The position numbers were made by a program, and so were the translations under genes. From a virus: a DNA stretch of 47,011 bases. The stretch covers positions 1 to 47,011 of the IMG/VR virus record IMGVR_UViG_3300044539_000293. One strand, written 5' to 3'. This document shows, in pieces, positions 18,384 through 26,267 of the stretch (position 1 is the first letter of the stretch; every line of letters begins with the position of its first letter). Below the pieces are notes generated by a model, which did no database searches, was not told the origin of the DNA, and worked only from the letters and a program-made list of their open reading frames with translations.

Positions 18384-19394
18384 ATGGCAATTAAGAAAAA
18401 CGATTTTAAATCAATTAAAGATAAATTCTCGGTATCTGCAAAATATAAACCACAAAGATTTTTTGACTTAGGTCCTGATTTCTTGGATGCGGTTGGATTA
18501 CCGGGGCCGGCTATTGGACACCTTAATATGTTCTTGGGTCACTCTGATACAGGTAAAACAACAGCACTTGTAAAAACTGCTGTTGATGCACAAAAGAAAG
18601 GTATTTTACCTGTCTTTATTATTACCGAACAAAAATGGTCATTTGAACATGCTAAGTTAATGGGGTTTGATTGTCAGGAAGTTGTTGATGAAGAAACAGG
18701 TGAATTAGATTGGGATGGATTTTACATCTTTAATAATAACTTTAATTATATCGAACAAATTACTGATTACATTAATAATTTATTAGACGAACAAGAAAAA
18801 GGAAACTTAGATTATAGTTTATGTTTTATGTGGGATTCAGTAGGTTCTGTACCTTGTAAAATGACTTATGAAGGTAAAGGTGGTAAACAACACAATGCAT
18901 CTGCATTGGCGGATAAGATTGGAATGGGTATCAACCAAAGAATCTCAGGTTCTCGTAAGTCTGACTCAAAATATGAAAACACTTTAATCATTGTTAATCA
19001 ACCATGGGTTGAATTACCTGATAATCCTTTCGGACAACCAAAAATTAAAGCTAAAGGTGGTGAAGCGATTTGGTTAAACTCATCATTAGTTTATTTATTT
19101 GGAAACCAAAAAGGTGCTGGGACAACTAAGATTACTGCAACTAAAGATAAACGAACTATTAAGTTTGCTTCAAGAACAAAAGTTTCGGTAATGAAAAATC
19201 ATATCAACGGATTAGGTTATGATGATGGAAAAATTATTGTAACACCACACGGATTCATTGCGGGTAAAGATAGTGCGGAAGAAAAAACTAATATTGAAAA
19301 ATATAAAAAAGAATACGCAGAATATTGGAAGGATATTATCGGAACTGATGGTGACTTCGACCTAAAAGAAGAAAAAGAAGAAAGAGAATTTTAA
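18384..19394 (+). CDS. uvsX: UvsX-like RecA-family recombinase
   Basis: This 336-aa RecA-type strand-exchange ATPase is somewhat shorter than T4 UvsX (about 391 aa). It has Walker A GHSDTGKTT (52-60), a glutamate after the following strand in FIITEQKW (E82, the position of the RecA catalytic glutamate), and Walker B CFMWDSVGS (D151). Further on are the loop region with NASALADKIGMGINQRISG and a RecA-like IIVNQPW strand (about 200). The C-terminus is acidic (DLKEEKEEREF). It catalyses homologous pairing on gp32-coated DNA and underlies recombination-dependent replication in T4-like phages. It is encoded right after gp32. I did not see a UvsY loader in the window. The ATG at 18384 is the only sensible start. 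Confidence 0.85.
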   Translation: MAIKKNDFKSIKDKFSVSAKYKPQRFFDLGPDFLDAVGLPGPAIGHLNMFLGHSDTGKTTALVKTAVDAQKKGILPVFIITEQKWSFEHAKLMGFDCQEVVDEETGELDWDGFYIFNNNFNYIEQITDYINNLLDEQEKGNLDYSLCFMWDSVGSVPCKMTYEGKGGKQHNASALADKIGMGINQRISGSRKSDSKYENTLIIVNQPWVELPDNPFGQPKIKAKGGEAIWLNSSLVYLFGNQKGAGTTKITATKDKRTIKFASRTKVSVMKNHINGLGYDDGKIIVTPHGFIAGKDSAEEKTNIEKYKKEYAEYWKDIIGTDGDFDLKEEKEEREF

Positions 19395-19421
19395 AGTATT
19401 ATTCACCTCTAAATCACCAAT

Positions 19422-20423
19422 GTGATTAAAACATTATTAGTAGACGGGTCCAACTTAATGAAAATTGGATTCCACGGAGTAAAAGACCTCTATAGCGACG
19501 GAAGTCACTTAGGTGCTATTTACCACTTTATAAATACAATTCGGAAATTCCTTGAGGAACATAACTACGATAAGGTAGTTGTGTTCTGGGATGCCGAACA
19601 TAGTTCATCCACTCGGAAAGAACTTTATCCACAGTATAAGGGAAATAGAAAACAAGATATGAATGAGTTTAAGTACGAATCATATCTACAACAAAACGCT
19701 CGTATTAAAGAATATCTTGAGGAAGTCTTTGTTAGACAAGTTGAGATGGTTTACAACGAGGCGGATGACTTGATTGCTTATTATTGTCAAAAGGCGACTA
19801 ACGAAGAGATTACCATTTTTTCGTCAGATAAGGACCTTACACAGCTTATTTCGAATAAGGTAACCATTTACTCGCCAAACGCAAAACAATACTTTAAACA
19901 GGGTGATATGATTACCATAAATAAAGTTCAGATACCACATTATAATGTATTACTTTGTAAGATTCTTACCGGAGATAGTTCAGATAATATTAGTGGAATT
20001 GAAGGTTTAGGTGAAAAAACTTTGGTTAAATTATTCCCGGATATGCTGGTTAAACCATGCACTATTAACGAAATAAGAGTTAATGCGGGGATTCTCCTGC
20101 AAGAAAAGAAATCAAAAGTATTGGAAAATATTTTGACTGGTAAAACAAAAAATGGTATAATTGGTGAAGAGTTTTATACTACAAACGAAAAAATAGTTAA
20201 TTTATCTAACCCTTTAATAACAGACGATGGAAAAGAATTAGTTGACCAAATTATCACAGACACTATTGACCCGACAGATAGGGGATATAAAAATTTAATG
20301 AGACTTATGATGGAAGATGGTCTCTTCAAATATCTTCCAAAAAACGATGAAGCTTGGGTGAACTTCCTAAGACCATTCATGAAATTAACAAGAAAAGAAA
20401 AACGTAACACAAACAAAAATTAA
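19422..20423 (+). CDS. 5'-3' exonuclease / RNase H (FEN/PIN family), T4 Rnh-like
   Basis: This 333-aa flap-nuclease family protein has a length near T4 Rnh (about 305 aa), which removes RNA primers and adjacent DNA from lagging strands. The acidic metal-binding residues are visible in order: D8 (LLVDGSNLM), D57 (VVFWDAEHS, followed by the basic RKELYPQYKGNRK), E113/D115/D116 (EADDLIAYY), D136/D138 (SSDKDLTQL) and D185/D188 (TGDSSDNISGI). The last motif leads into the helix-hairpin-helix GIEGLGEKTL. The start is GTG at 19422. An overlapping ATG at 19420 runs straight into TGA, so no in-frame ATG fits the conserved N-terminus. It follows uvsX by 27 bases. Confidence 0.8.
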   Translation: MIKTLLVDGSNLMKIGFHGVKDLYSDGSHLGAIYHFINTIRKFLEEHNYDKVVVFWDAEHSSSTRKELYPQYKGNRKQDMNEFKYESYLQQNARIKEYLEEVFVRQVEMVYNEADDLIAYYCQKATNEEITIFSSDKDLTQLISNKVTIYSPNAKQYFKQGDMITINKVQIPHYNVLLCKILTGDSSDNISGIEGLGEKTLVKLFPDMLVKPCTINEIRVNAGILLQEKKSKVLENILTGKTKNGIIGEEFYTTNEKIVNLSNPLITDDGKELVDQIITDTIDPTDRGYKNLMRLMMEDGLFKYLPKNDEAWVNFLRPFMKLTRKEKRNTNKN

Positions 20424-20427
20424 ATTT

Positions 20428-20880
20428 ATGAGAGAACAAGAAAGTACTAAGATGGAATTTTTATTGACATTAAACGATAACATCGTAGTCCAAAGATTCT
20501 TTAACGTAAGAGGGTTTAACCCAAAAGCAAAAAGTTCGGTTGAACTATATGAATTCCTTGCGGAATTCAAAGAAGAACTTCAAGAATACTTGAAAATGAA
20601 GACTTTAGTCTACATGATGGACAACAAAGATTCTATTATTCATGACCCAAGTATTATGGACACATCGTTCACTGATGGACCTGAAATGTTTAACATTATC
20701 ATCAAATTAGGAGAACAGACAATTTGTCATAGAATTTTTGACGGAAAATTTTATCCACCAAAAGTTCGTTATACTGTCGATGTAAGACCTTTCTTGAAGG
20801 AAACACTTCGAGGATTGACTGACATTTTTTCAGATAAAAAATTAAGTTACAATTATTTGGAACTTGACTTAAGTAAGTAA
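20428..20880 (+). CDS. Unknown 150-aa protein in replication operon
   Basis: Not recognised. It is a 150-aa soluble protein with alternating strands and helices: MEFLLTLNDNIVVQRFFNVR, then NPKAKSSVELYEFLAEFKEE (helix), a middle MFNIIIKLGEQTICHRIFDG (strand pair), and a C-terminal YTVDVRPFLKETLRGLTDIF plus LSYNYLELDLSK. There is no membrane segment or cysteine cluster. It starts four bases after the exonuclease stop and ends 37 bases before the helicase, so it is almost certainly co-expressed with replication proteins. A helicase loader or accessory protein would fit the position, but nothing in the sequence shows that. Confidence 0.7.
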   Translation: MREQESTKMEFLLTLNDNIVVQRFFNVRGFNPKAKSSVELYEFLAEFKEELQEYLKMKTLVYMMDNKDSIIHDPSIMDTSFTDGPEMFNIIIKLGEQTICHRIFDGKFYPPKVRYTVDVRPFLKETLRGLTDIFSDKKLSYNYLELDLSK

Positions 20881-20917
20881 GTATTTAATAATACAAGGGT
20901 AACTTTTAAAACAATTT

Positions 20918-22300
20918 ATGAACAAAAATTTCGATTATTTAGGGAACACATTTCAATTACAATTACTGAATCAGATTATATTAGATAAGGACTTTTCATC
21001 TTCAATTATGGATGTTATTGAACCAATCTATTTCGACAACAAGTACTTTAAAATCATTTTACAAATGACAAAAGAGTATCACAAGAAATATGAATCTACT
21101 CCTAATTTCGATACTCTTGAGCAGATAGTTAAGTCTGAAATCTCCCAAGAGATGGTTGCCAAGATTGTTTTGGATACATTAACACAAGTTAAAGAGGCAC
21201 CATTTGAAGGGTCTACTTTCGTTCAGGAGAAAGCCTTGAAGTTCTGTAAACAACAAGAACTTCAAAAGGCGATGGACAAAGCTCAAAAGATTATTACTCA
21301 AGGTGATTTCGAGTCTTATGATAAGGTAGAAGGACTTGTGAGAGAGGCATTACAGGTTGGTGAAATAGATAAAGGTCAAACGGATATCTTCGCTAATTTA
21401 GACACTGTACTTGATGAGGATTATCGTCACCCAATTCCAATGGGTATTAAAGGAATTGACAAACTACTTAAAGGTGGTTTGGCTAAAGGTGAGATTGGAG
21501 TTATATTAGCACCAACGGGTGTTGGTAAGACGACTATCTTATCTAAAATTTCAAACACAGCGTTTAACCTTGGTTATAACGTACTTCAAATATTTTTTGA
21601 AGACAATCCAAAAATCATACAAAGAAAACATTTCACAATGTGGACTGGTATTGAACCGGATAATTTGGTTCAAAATAAAGAAGAGGTAATGAGTAAAATT
21701 ACTGAGATTAAAGAGACAATGCAAAATCGATTGGTTTTGAAAAAGTTAGCATCGGACACGATGACTATGAGTCAAATTAAGAATCAGGTTAGAAAGATGA
21801 TTGCCGATGGAGTTAAACTTGATATGGTTTTATTAGACTATATTGATTGTGTATTACCGGAATCAAGTAGTAAAGATGAGTGGAAAGCTGAAGGGTCTGT
21901 AATGAGAGGATTTGAAGCAATGTGCCACGAACTTGATTTAGTTGGGTGGACTGCAACACAAGGTAACAGAGCGTCAATTTCATCTGAAGTTGTAACTACA
22001 GACCAAATGGGTGGGTCAATTAAAAAGGCACAAGTTGGACACGTAATTATTTCCGTGGCTAAAACATTACAACAAAAAGAAATGGGTCTTGCAACTATTG
22101 CGATTACTAAAAGTCGTTTAGGTCAGGATGGGGTTGTTTTTGAGAATTGTAAATTCAATAATGAATTACTTGAGATTGATACTGAAAGTTCAGTAACATT
22201 CTTAGGATTTGAAGAACAACAAGAAGATAGAAAAAGAGATAGGGTTAAAGAACTATTGGAAAAAAGAAAACAAAGAGAACAGAGTCAACAACAAATTTAA
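20918..22300 (+). CDS. Replicative DNA helicase, DnaB/T4 gp41-like
   Basis: This 460-aa helicase matches the length of T4 gp41 (about 475 aa). It unwinds the replication fork as a hexamer, 5'-3' on the lagging strand. An N-terminal helical domain (1-150, including LDKDFSSSIMDVI) is followed by the RecA-like motor: PMGIKGIDKLLKGGLAKGE, Walker A APTGVGKTT (198-206), FFEDN with the catalytic E228, Walker B DMVLLDYID (D307), WTATQGNRAS (the sensor strand) and the KSRLGQDG loop, typical of DnaB ('K.R.G..G'). The C-terminal tail is highly charged (about 425-460). It is followed nine bases later by nrdB. No primase (gp61-like) is in the window. Confidence 0.88.
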   Translation: MNKNFDYLGNTFQLQLLNQIILDKDFSSSIMDVIEPIYFDNKYFKIILQMTKEYHKKYESTPNFDTLEQIVKSEISQEMVAKIVLDTLTQVKEAPFEGSTFVQEKALKFCKQQELQKAMDKAQKIITQGDFESYDKVEGLVREALQVGEIDKGQTDIFANLDTVLDEDYRHPIPMGIKGIDKLLKGGLAKGEIGVILAPTGVGKTTILSKISNTAFNLGYNVLQIFFEDNPKIIQRKHFTMWTGIEPDNLVQNKEEVMSKITEIKETMQNRLVLKKLASDTMTMSQIKNQVRKMIADGVKLDMVLLDYIDCVLPESSSKDEWKAEGSVMRGFEAMCHELDLVGWTATQGNRASISSEVVTTDQMGGSIKKAQVGHVIISVAKTLQQKEMGLATIAITKSRLGQDGVVFENCKFNNELLEIDTESSVTFLGFEEQQEDRKRDRVKELLEKRKQREQSQQQI

Positions 22301-22308
22301 TTTAAAAC

Positions 22309-23259
22309 ATGAAAGAAAAAATATTAGAACCAAATAATGACAGATTTGTCATATTCCCTATTGAACATAATGATATATGGGAATTTTATAAACAACACCA
22401 AGCGGCGTTTTGGACTGCGGAAGAAGTGGATTTATCTAACGATATTAGAGATTGGGAAAACCTATCTGATAATGAGAGATACTTTCTTAAAAATATATTG
22501 GCGTTTTTTGCGGCATCTGATGGTATTGTAAATGAGAACTTAGCTGAGAATTTCTTAAAAGAGGTTCAGTACGCTGAAGCAAAGTTCTTTTACGGATTTC
22601 AAATTATGATGGAGAATATTCACTCGTTAATGTATTCATTATTAATTGACACTTATGTGTCTGATGAAACAGAAAAAGATGAATGTTTCCATGCGATTGA
22701 CCGATTACCGGCAGTTCAAAAGAAAGCTAAATGGGCTCTTGATTGGATTGAGAACGCTTCCTTCCAAGAAAGATTAGTTGCCTTCGCAGCTGTTGAAGGT
22801 ATCTTCTTCTCAGGTTCATTCTGTTCAATTTTTTGGTTGAAATCAAGAGGAATAATGCAAGGTTTATGTAATGCTAATTCACTTATCTTTAAAGATGAGA
22901 ATTTACATTGTGATTTTGCTATTCATTTGATTAACAATCACGTCGAGAACAAACCAAGTGAAAAAAGAATCAAAGAAATTTTATTATCTGCATTAGAGAT
23001 TGAAAAAGAATTTATTACAGAATCTTTACCTGTATCTTTAATTGGTATGAATTCTAATTTGATGAAACAATATTTAGAATTTGTAACAGATGGTCTATTA
23101 GTTAAATTTGGATGTAAAAAACAATTCAATGTTGAACAACCATTCAAATTTATGGAACAAATTGCTGTTGAGACTAAAGGAAACTTTTTTGAATCAAGAA
23201 CAATGGAATACCAAAAGGCTAAATTAGGTGAATCACTAACATTCACTGACGATTTCTAA
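22309..23259 (+). CDS. nrdB: Class Ia ribonucleotide reductase, small (beta) subunit
   Basis: This 316-aa radical-generating subunit works with NrdA to reduce ribonucleotides to deoxyribonucleotides for phage DNA synthesis. All di-iron ligands and the radical tyrosine are visible: D41 (EEVDLSND), E102 and H105 with Y109 ([10 protein letters not shown]), E163 ([11 protein letters not shown]), E197 and H200 (KDENLHCDF). The C-terminal tail LTFTDDF is the kind of peptide that docks into NrdA. Motifs such as [27 protein letters not shown] and [18 protein letters not shown] are those of eukaryotic R2 and its Bacteroidota relatives, rather than the E. coli/T4 NrdB type (T4: about 388 aa). It starts nine bases after the helicase and is followed by nrdA. 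It is complete and probably active. Confidence 0.95.
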   Translation: MKEKILEPNNDRFVIFPIEHNDIWEFYKQHQAAFWTAEEVDLSNDIRDWENLSDNERYFLKNILAFFAASDGIVNENLAENFLKEVQYAEAKFFYGFQIMMENIHSLMYSLLIDTYVSDETEKDECFHAIDRLPAVQKKAKWALDWIENASFQERLVAFAAVEGIFFSGSFCSIFWLKSRGIMQGLCNANSLIFKDENLHCDFAIHLINNHVENKPSEKRIKEILLSALEIEKEFITESLPVSLIGMNSNLMKQYLEFVTDGLLVKFGCKKQFNVEQPFKFMEQIAVETKGNFFESRTMEYQKAKLGESLTFTDDF

Positions 23260-23269
23260 TTAAAAAAAC

Positions 23270-25696
23270 ATGATGTCATTAAAAATTAAAAAAAGAGGGG
23301 GAGATGAGGTTTCATTTAACCCCCAAAAAATTTACAATAGAGTTAAACGAGCGTCTAGAGGGTTAAATGTTAACTCAGACGAGATTTTCATTAAAGTAAT
23401 TACTTCAGTACCAACTGAAGGATTTATTACAACTAAAGAGTTAGATAAATTAGTATATGAAATAGCGGCGTCTTATACAGGTAGTCATCACGACTACTCA
23501 AGATTAGCGTCATCTGTTGCTATTTCTGCATACCATAAAGAAACTGATGAAAGTTTTTGTAACACAATGCACACATTGCACGTTGATGGAGTTATTAATG
23601 ATATGTTAATGGAAACTATTGAACTATATGGTCCTGAAAATATTGATTCTGTAATTAATCACGAGAATGATTACAATTTTGATTATTTTGCTTGGCGTTC
23701 ATTACAAGAAATGTATTTGTTGAAAACTCCTGAAGGTAAAGTAATTGAAAGACCACAACATATGTATATGAGAGTTGCTCTATGGGTGACTAAATCATTT
23801 GAAGAGGCGGTTGAATATTACAATTCTTTGTCAAATCAACTTATTTCTCCTGCAACACCAATTATGATTAACGCGGGAACTAAAACACCTCAACTAGCGT
23901 CTTGTGTATTGAAATACAATCACGGGGATTCAAGAGAAGGTTTATTACAAACATTAAATGATATTTCAACGTACTCTTCGGATGCTGCAGGAATTGGTTT
24001 ATGTATGTCTAACATTCGCAGTAAAGAAAGTAGAATTAATTCATCAGGTGGATTTGCGGGAGGTTTATTGAAATACCTTAAAATTGTTAATGAATCTTTA
24101 CGTTTCTTTAATCAACAAGGAAGAAGACCGGGTAGTGCCGCTATCTACATTGAACCTTGGCATAAAGACATTATTGATTTACTTGATATCAAAAAGAACA
24201 CAGGTGCTGAAGAGATGAGGGCAAGAGATTTATTCACGTCAATTTGGTTACCGGATAACTTTATGAATGCTGTTAAAAACAATGGGGATTGGTATTTGTT
24301 CTGTCCTAATGACATTAAAAAGGCCGGTATCAAACCATTACAGGAAACTTATGGTGATGAGTATGAGGAAAACTACAACAAAGCGGTTGAACTTGGTCTT
24401 GGTAAAAAAGTGAAAGCTCAAACAATTTGGAATAAGATTATTGAATCTCAGGTTGAAACAGGAGTTCCTTACTTATGTTCTAAGGATAGTGCGAATAGAA
24501 AAACAAACCATCAAAACATTGGGGTGATTAAACAATCTAACTTATGTAATGAGATTTACCAATATACTGATGAAGAAACAACTGCAATCTGTACGTTATC
24601 TTCTATGGTGTTGAAAAACTTTATTATTAAAGGAGAATTTGATTTTAACTTACTTTACAATGAAGTTAGGAAAGTTGTGAGAGCACTTAACAAAGTTGTT
24701 GATATTAATAGTTATTCAACTGAGCAAGGTAGAAAAGGTGGTTTAGAACAAAGAGCAATTGCAATTGGAACTCAAGGGTTGGCAGACGTATTTTATTTAA
24801 TGGATTTCATTTTTACATCTGAAGAGGCGAAAAAACTTAATAAAGATATTTTTGAAACAATCTATTTCGCGGCAATCACGGAGAGTTCTTATTTATGTCA
24901 ACAAGGTTTATACAGACCATATGAATTCTTTAAAGGTTCACCAATGTCAAAGGGTATATTCCAATTTGATATGTGGGGAATGAATGAGGATAATTTATCA
25001 GGTCGTTGGGATTGGATGGGATTGAAAGATAAAGTATCAGAATATGGAGTTTGTAACTCGTTATTTACTGCTCAAATGCCGGTGGCATCTTCGGCTAAAA
25101 TTACAGGTTCATTTGAAATGACAGAACCAGCTCACTCGGCATTATTTAATCGTCGTGTAGTTGGTGGTGAGATTCTTATTGTAAACAAATATTTAATTAC
25201 TGATTTTGAAAAATTAGGGGTTTGGAGTGAAGATTTAAAGAATGAAATTATCATGAACGAAGGGTCTATTCAAAACATTAATTTTAATCAATATCTTGAT
25301 GTCGAAGATAAGAATTACAACAAGAAAGTTAAAAGAATTGAACACTTAATACCAAAATACAAAACAATTTGGGAGATATCTCAAAGAGAACTTATTGATA
25401 TGGCGGCTGACAGAGCACCGTTTATTGACCAATCACAATCAATGAATATCTATATGTCTGAACCAACGTTATCAAAAATTTCATCATCTCATTTCCATTC
25501 ATGGGGTAAAGGATTGAAAACTCTTTGTTATTATGTTAGAACTAAAGCGATATCTACCGGAGCAAAACACTTAGCGGTTGATATTTCAAAAGTGAATCAA
25601 CAAACTATTAAACAAGAAAAACCAAAAGTGAATCTTGTTGAACCTACAGTAAAACCAACAGATTCAGAATTTGAATGTTTTGGATGTGGTTCATAA
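23270..25696 (+). CDS. nrdA: Class Ia ribonucleotide reductase, large (alpha) subunit
   Basis: This 808-aa catalytic subunit has an N-terminal ATP-cone (about 1-95, KIKKRGGDEVSFNPQKIYNR), implying dATP/ATP activity control. Active-site residues are intact: redox cysteines C212 (LASCVLKYNHGD) and C441 (AICTLSSM), radical cysteine C426 with N424 and E428 (SNLCNEIYQY), and radical-transfer tyrosines Y754/Y755 (CYYVRTKA). The C-terminal shuttle pair C803-x-x-C806 is in FECFGCGS, matching the eukaryotic CMACGS ending. QMPVASSAKITGSFE and RRVVGGEILIVNKYL are further class Ia landmarks. The sequence type matches its nrdB partner ten bases upstream. The ATG at 23270 is followed by a second ATG; either could start. 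A terminator follows. Confidence 0.95.
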   Translation: MMSLKIKKRGGDEVSFNPQKIYNRVKRASRGLNVNSDEIFIKVITSVPTEGFITTKELDKLVYEIAASYTGSHHDYSRLASSVAISAYHKETDESFCNTMHTLHVDGVINDMLMETIELYGPENIDSVINHENDYNFDYFAWRSLQEMYLLKTPEGKVIERPQHMYMRVALWVTKSFEEAVEYYNSLSNQLISPATPIMINAGTKTPQLASCVLKYNHGDSREGLLQTLNDISTYSSDAAGIGLCMSNIRSKESRINSSGGFAGGLLKYLKIVNESLRFFNQQGRRPGSAAIYIEPWHKDIIDLLDIKKNTGAEEMRARDLFTSIWLPDNFMNAVKNNGDWYLFCPNDIKKAGIKPLQETYGDEYEENYNKAVELGLGKKVKAQTIWNKIIESQVETGVPYLCSKDSANRKTNHQNIGVIKQSNLCNEIYQYTDEETTAICTLSSMVLKNFIIKGEFDFNLLYNEVRKVVRALNKVVDINSYSTEQGRKGGLEQRAIAIGTQGLADVFYLMDFIFTSEEAKKLNKDIFETIYFAAITESSYLCQQGLYRPYEFFKGSPMSKGIFQFDMWGMNEDNLSGRWDWMGLKDKVSEYGVCNSLFTAQMPVASSAKITGSFEMTEPAHSALFNRRVVGGEILIVNKYLITDFEKLGVWSEDLKNEIIMNEGSIQNINFNQYLDVEDKNYNKKVKRIEHLIPKYKTIWEISQRELIDMAADRAPFIDQSQSMNIYMSEPTLSKISSSHFHSWGKGLKTLCYYVRTKAISTGAKHLAVDISKVNQQTIKQEKPKVNLVEPTVKPTDSEFECFGCGS

Positions 25697-25718
25697 TAAA
25701 ATTACCGATAATTATATT

Positions 25719-25748
25719 AATCCCGGCAATGTCGGGATTTTTTATTTT
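25719..25748 (+). terminator. Intrinsic terminator after nrdA
   Basis: AATCCCG (25719-25725) pairs with CGGGATT (25733-25739), extended inward by a G-U and a C-G pair to a 3-base loop, followed by a run of Ts (TTTTTATTTTTA). It ends the replication and nucleotide module. Confidence 0.85.
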
Positions 25749-25752
25749 TAGG

Positions 25753-25768
25753 TATTTATAAGAAATAA
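25753..25768 (+). promoter_or_regulatory. TATTTATAA motif before gp25 gene
   Basis: TATTTATAAGAAATAA starts 38 bases before the ATG at 25791, immediately after the terminator of the replication module. It would restart transcription for the wedge genes. Confidence 0.45.
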
Positions 25769-25790
25769 TCATAACACTATAATTATAGAT

Positions 25791-26261
25791 ATGGCAGACG
25801 GAACAACATATGGACTTAATTTTCCTTTTAGGGATTCAGTAAAGGGTGACTATTTACAACTTACGGAATATGAATCTCAGGAAATTAAAGCGGACTTAAT
25901 TCACTTACTTTTAACTCGAAAAGGTTCTCGATATTATTTACCGACATTTGGTACAAGACTTTATGAGTTTTTGTTTGAACCATTTGACGGATTAACATTT
26001 GATGCTATTGAATCTGATATTCGAGATGCTGTAGGTACTTTTATGCCAAATTTATTATTAAATCAAATTACAATAAGTCCTGCTGACCCTCAAGAAGAAG
26101 TTGATTTAGCAACAGGGATGGCAACAATAGGAACAAGTGAATCGTCAATTTATAGATTTCCTGGTAAAGGGACTTCAGAGTATACTGCAAAAATAAAAAT
26201 AGATTACTCGACAAACAATTCAACTTTTGGACCGAGTGATTTCGTTATCATTAATATTTAA
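25791..26261 (+). CDS. Baseplate wedge protein, T4 gp25-like (GPW/gp25 family)
   Basis: This 156-aa protein is of the gp25 family (T4: about 132 aa). The conserved core is present: LTRKGSRYYLPTFGTRLYEF then LFEPFD, with the helix IESDIRDAVGTFMPNLLLNQ before a strand. In T4-like and other contractile tails gp25 sits at the wedge core, touches the first sheath ring and helps start sheath assembly. It is followed after six bases by the gp6-like gene, the same partner it binds in the baseplate. An acidic Glu/Asp insert (ADPQEEVDLATG) near 100 is probably a surface loop. Confidence 0.85.
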   Translation: MADGTTYGLNFPFRDSVKGDYLQLTEYESQEIKADLIHLLLTRKGSRYYLPTFGTRLYEFLFEPFDGLTFDAIESDIRDAVGTFMPNLLLNQITISPADPQEEVDLATGMATIGTSESSIYRFPGKGTSEYTAKIKIDYSTNNSTFGPSDFVIINI

Positions 26262-26267
26262 TATCAT

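Noticed and set aside
19420-19425. ATG at 19420 as start of the exonuclease
   Set aside because: It is followed immediately by TGA in its frame. The in-frame GTG at 19422 leads straight into the conserved LLVDGSN motif.
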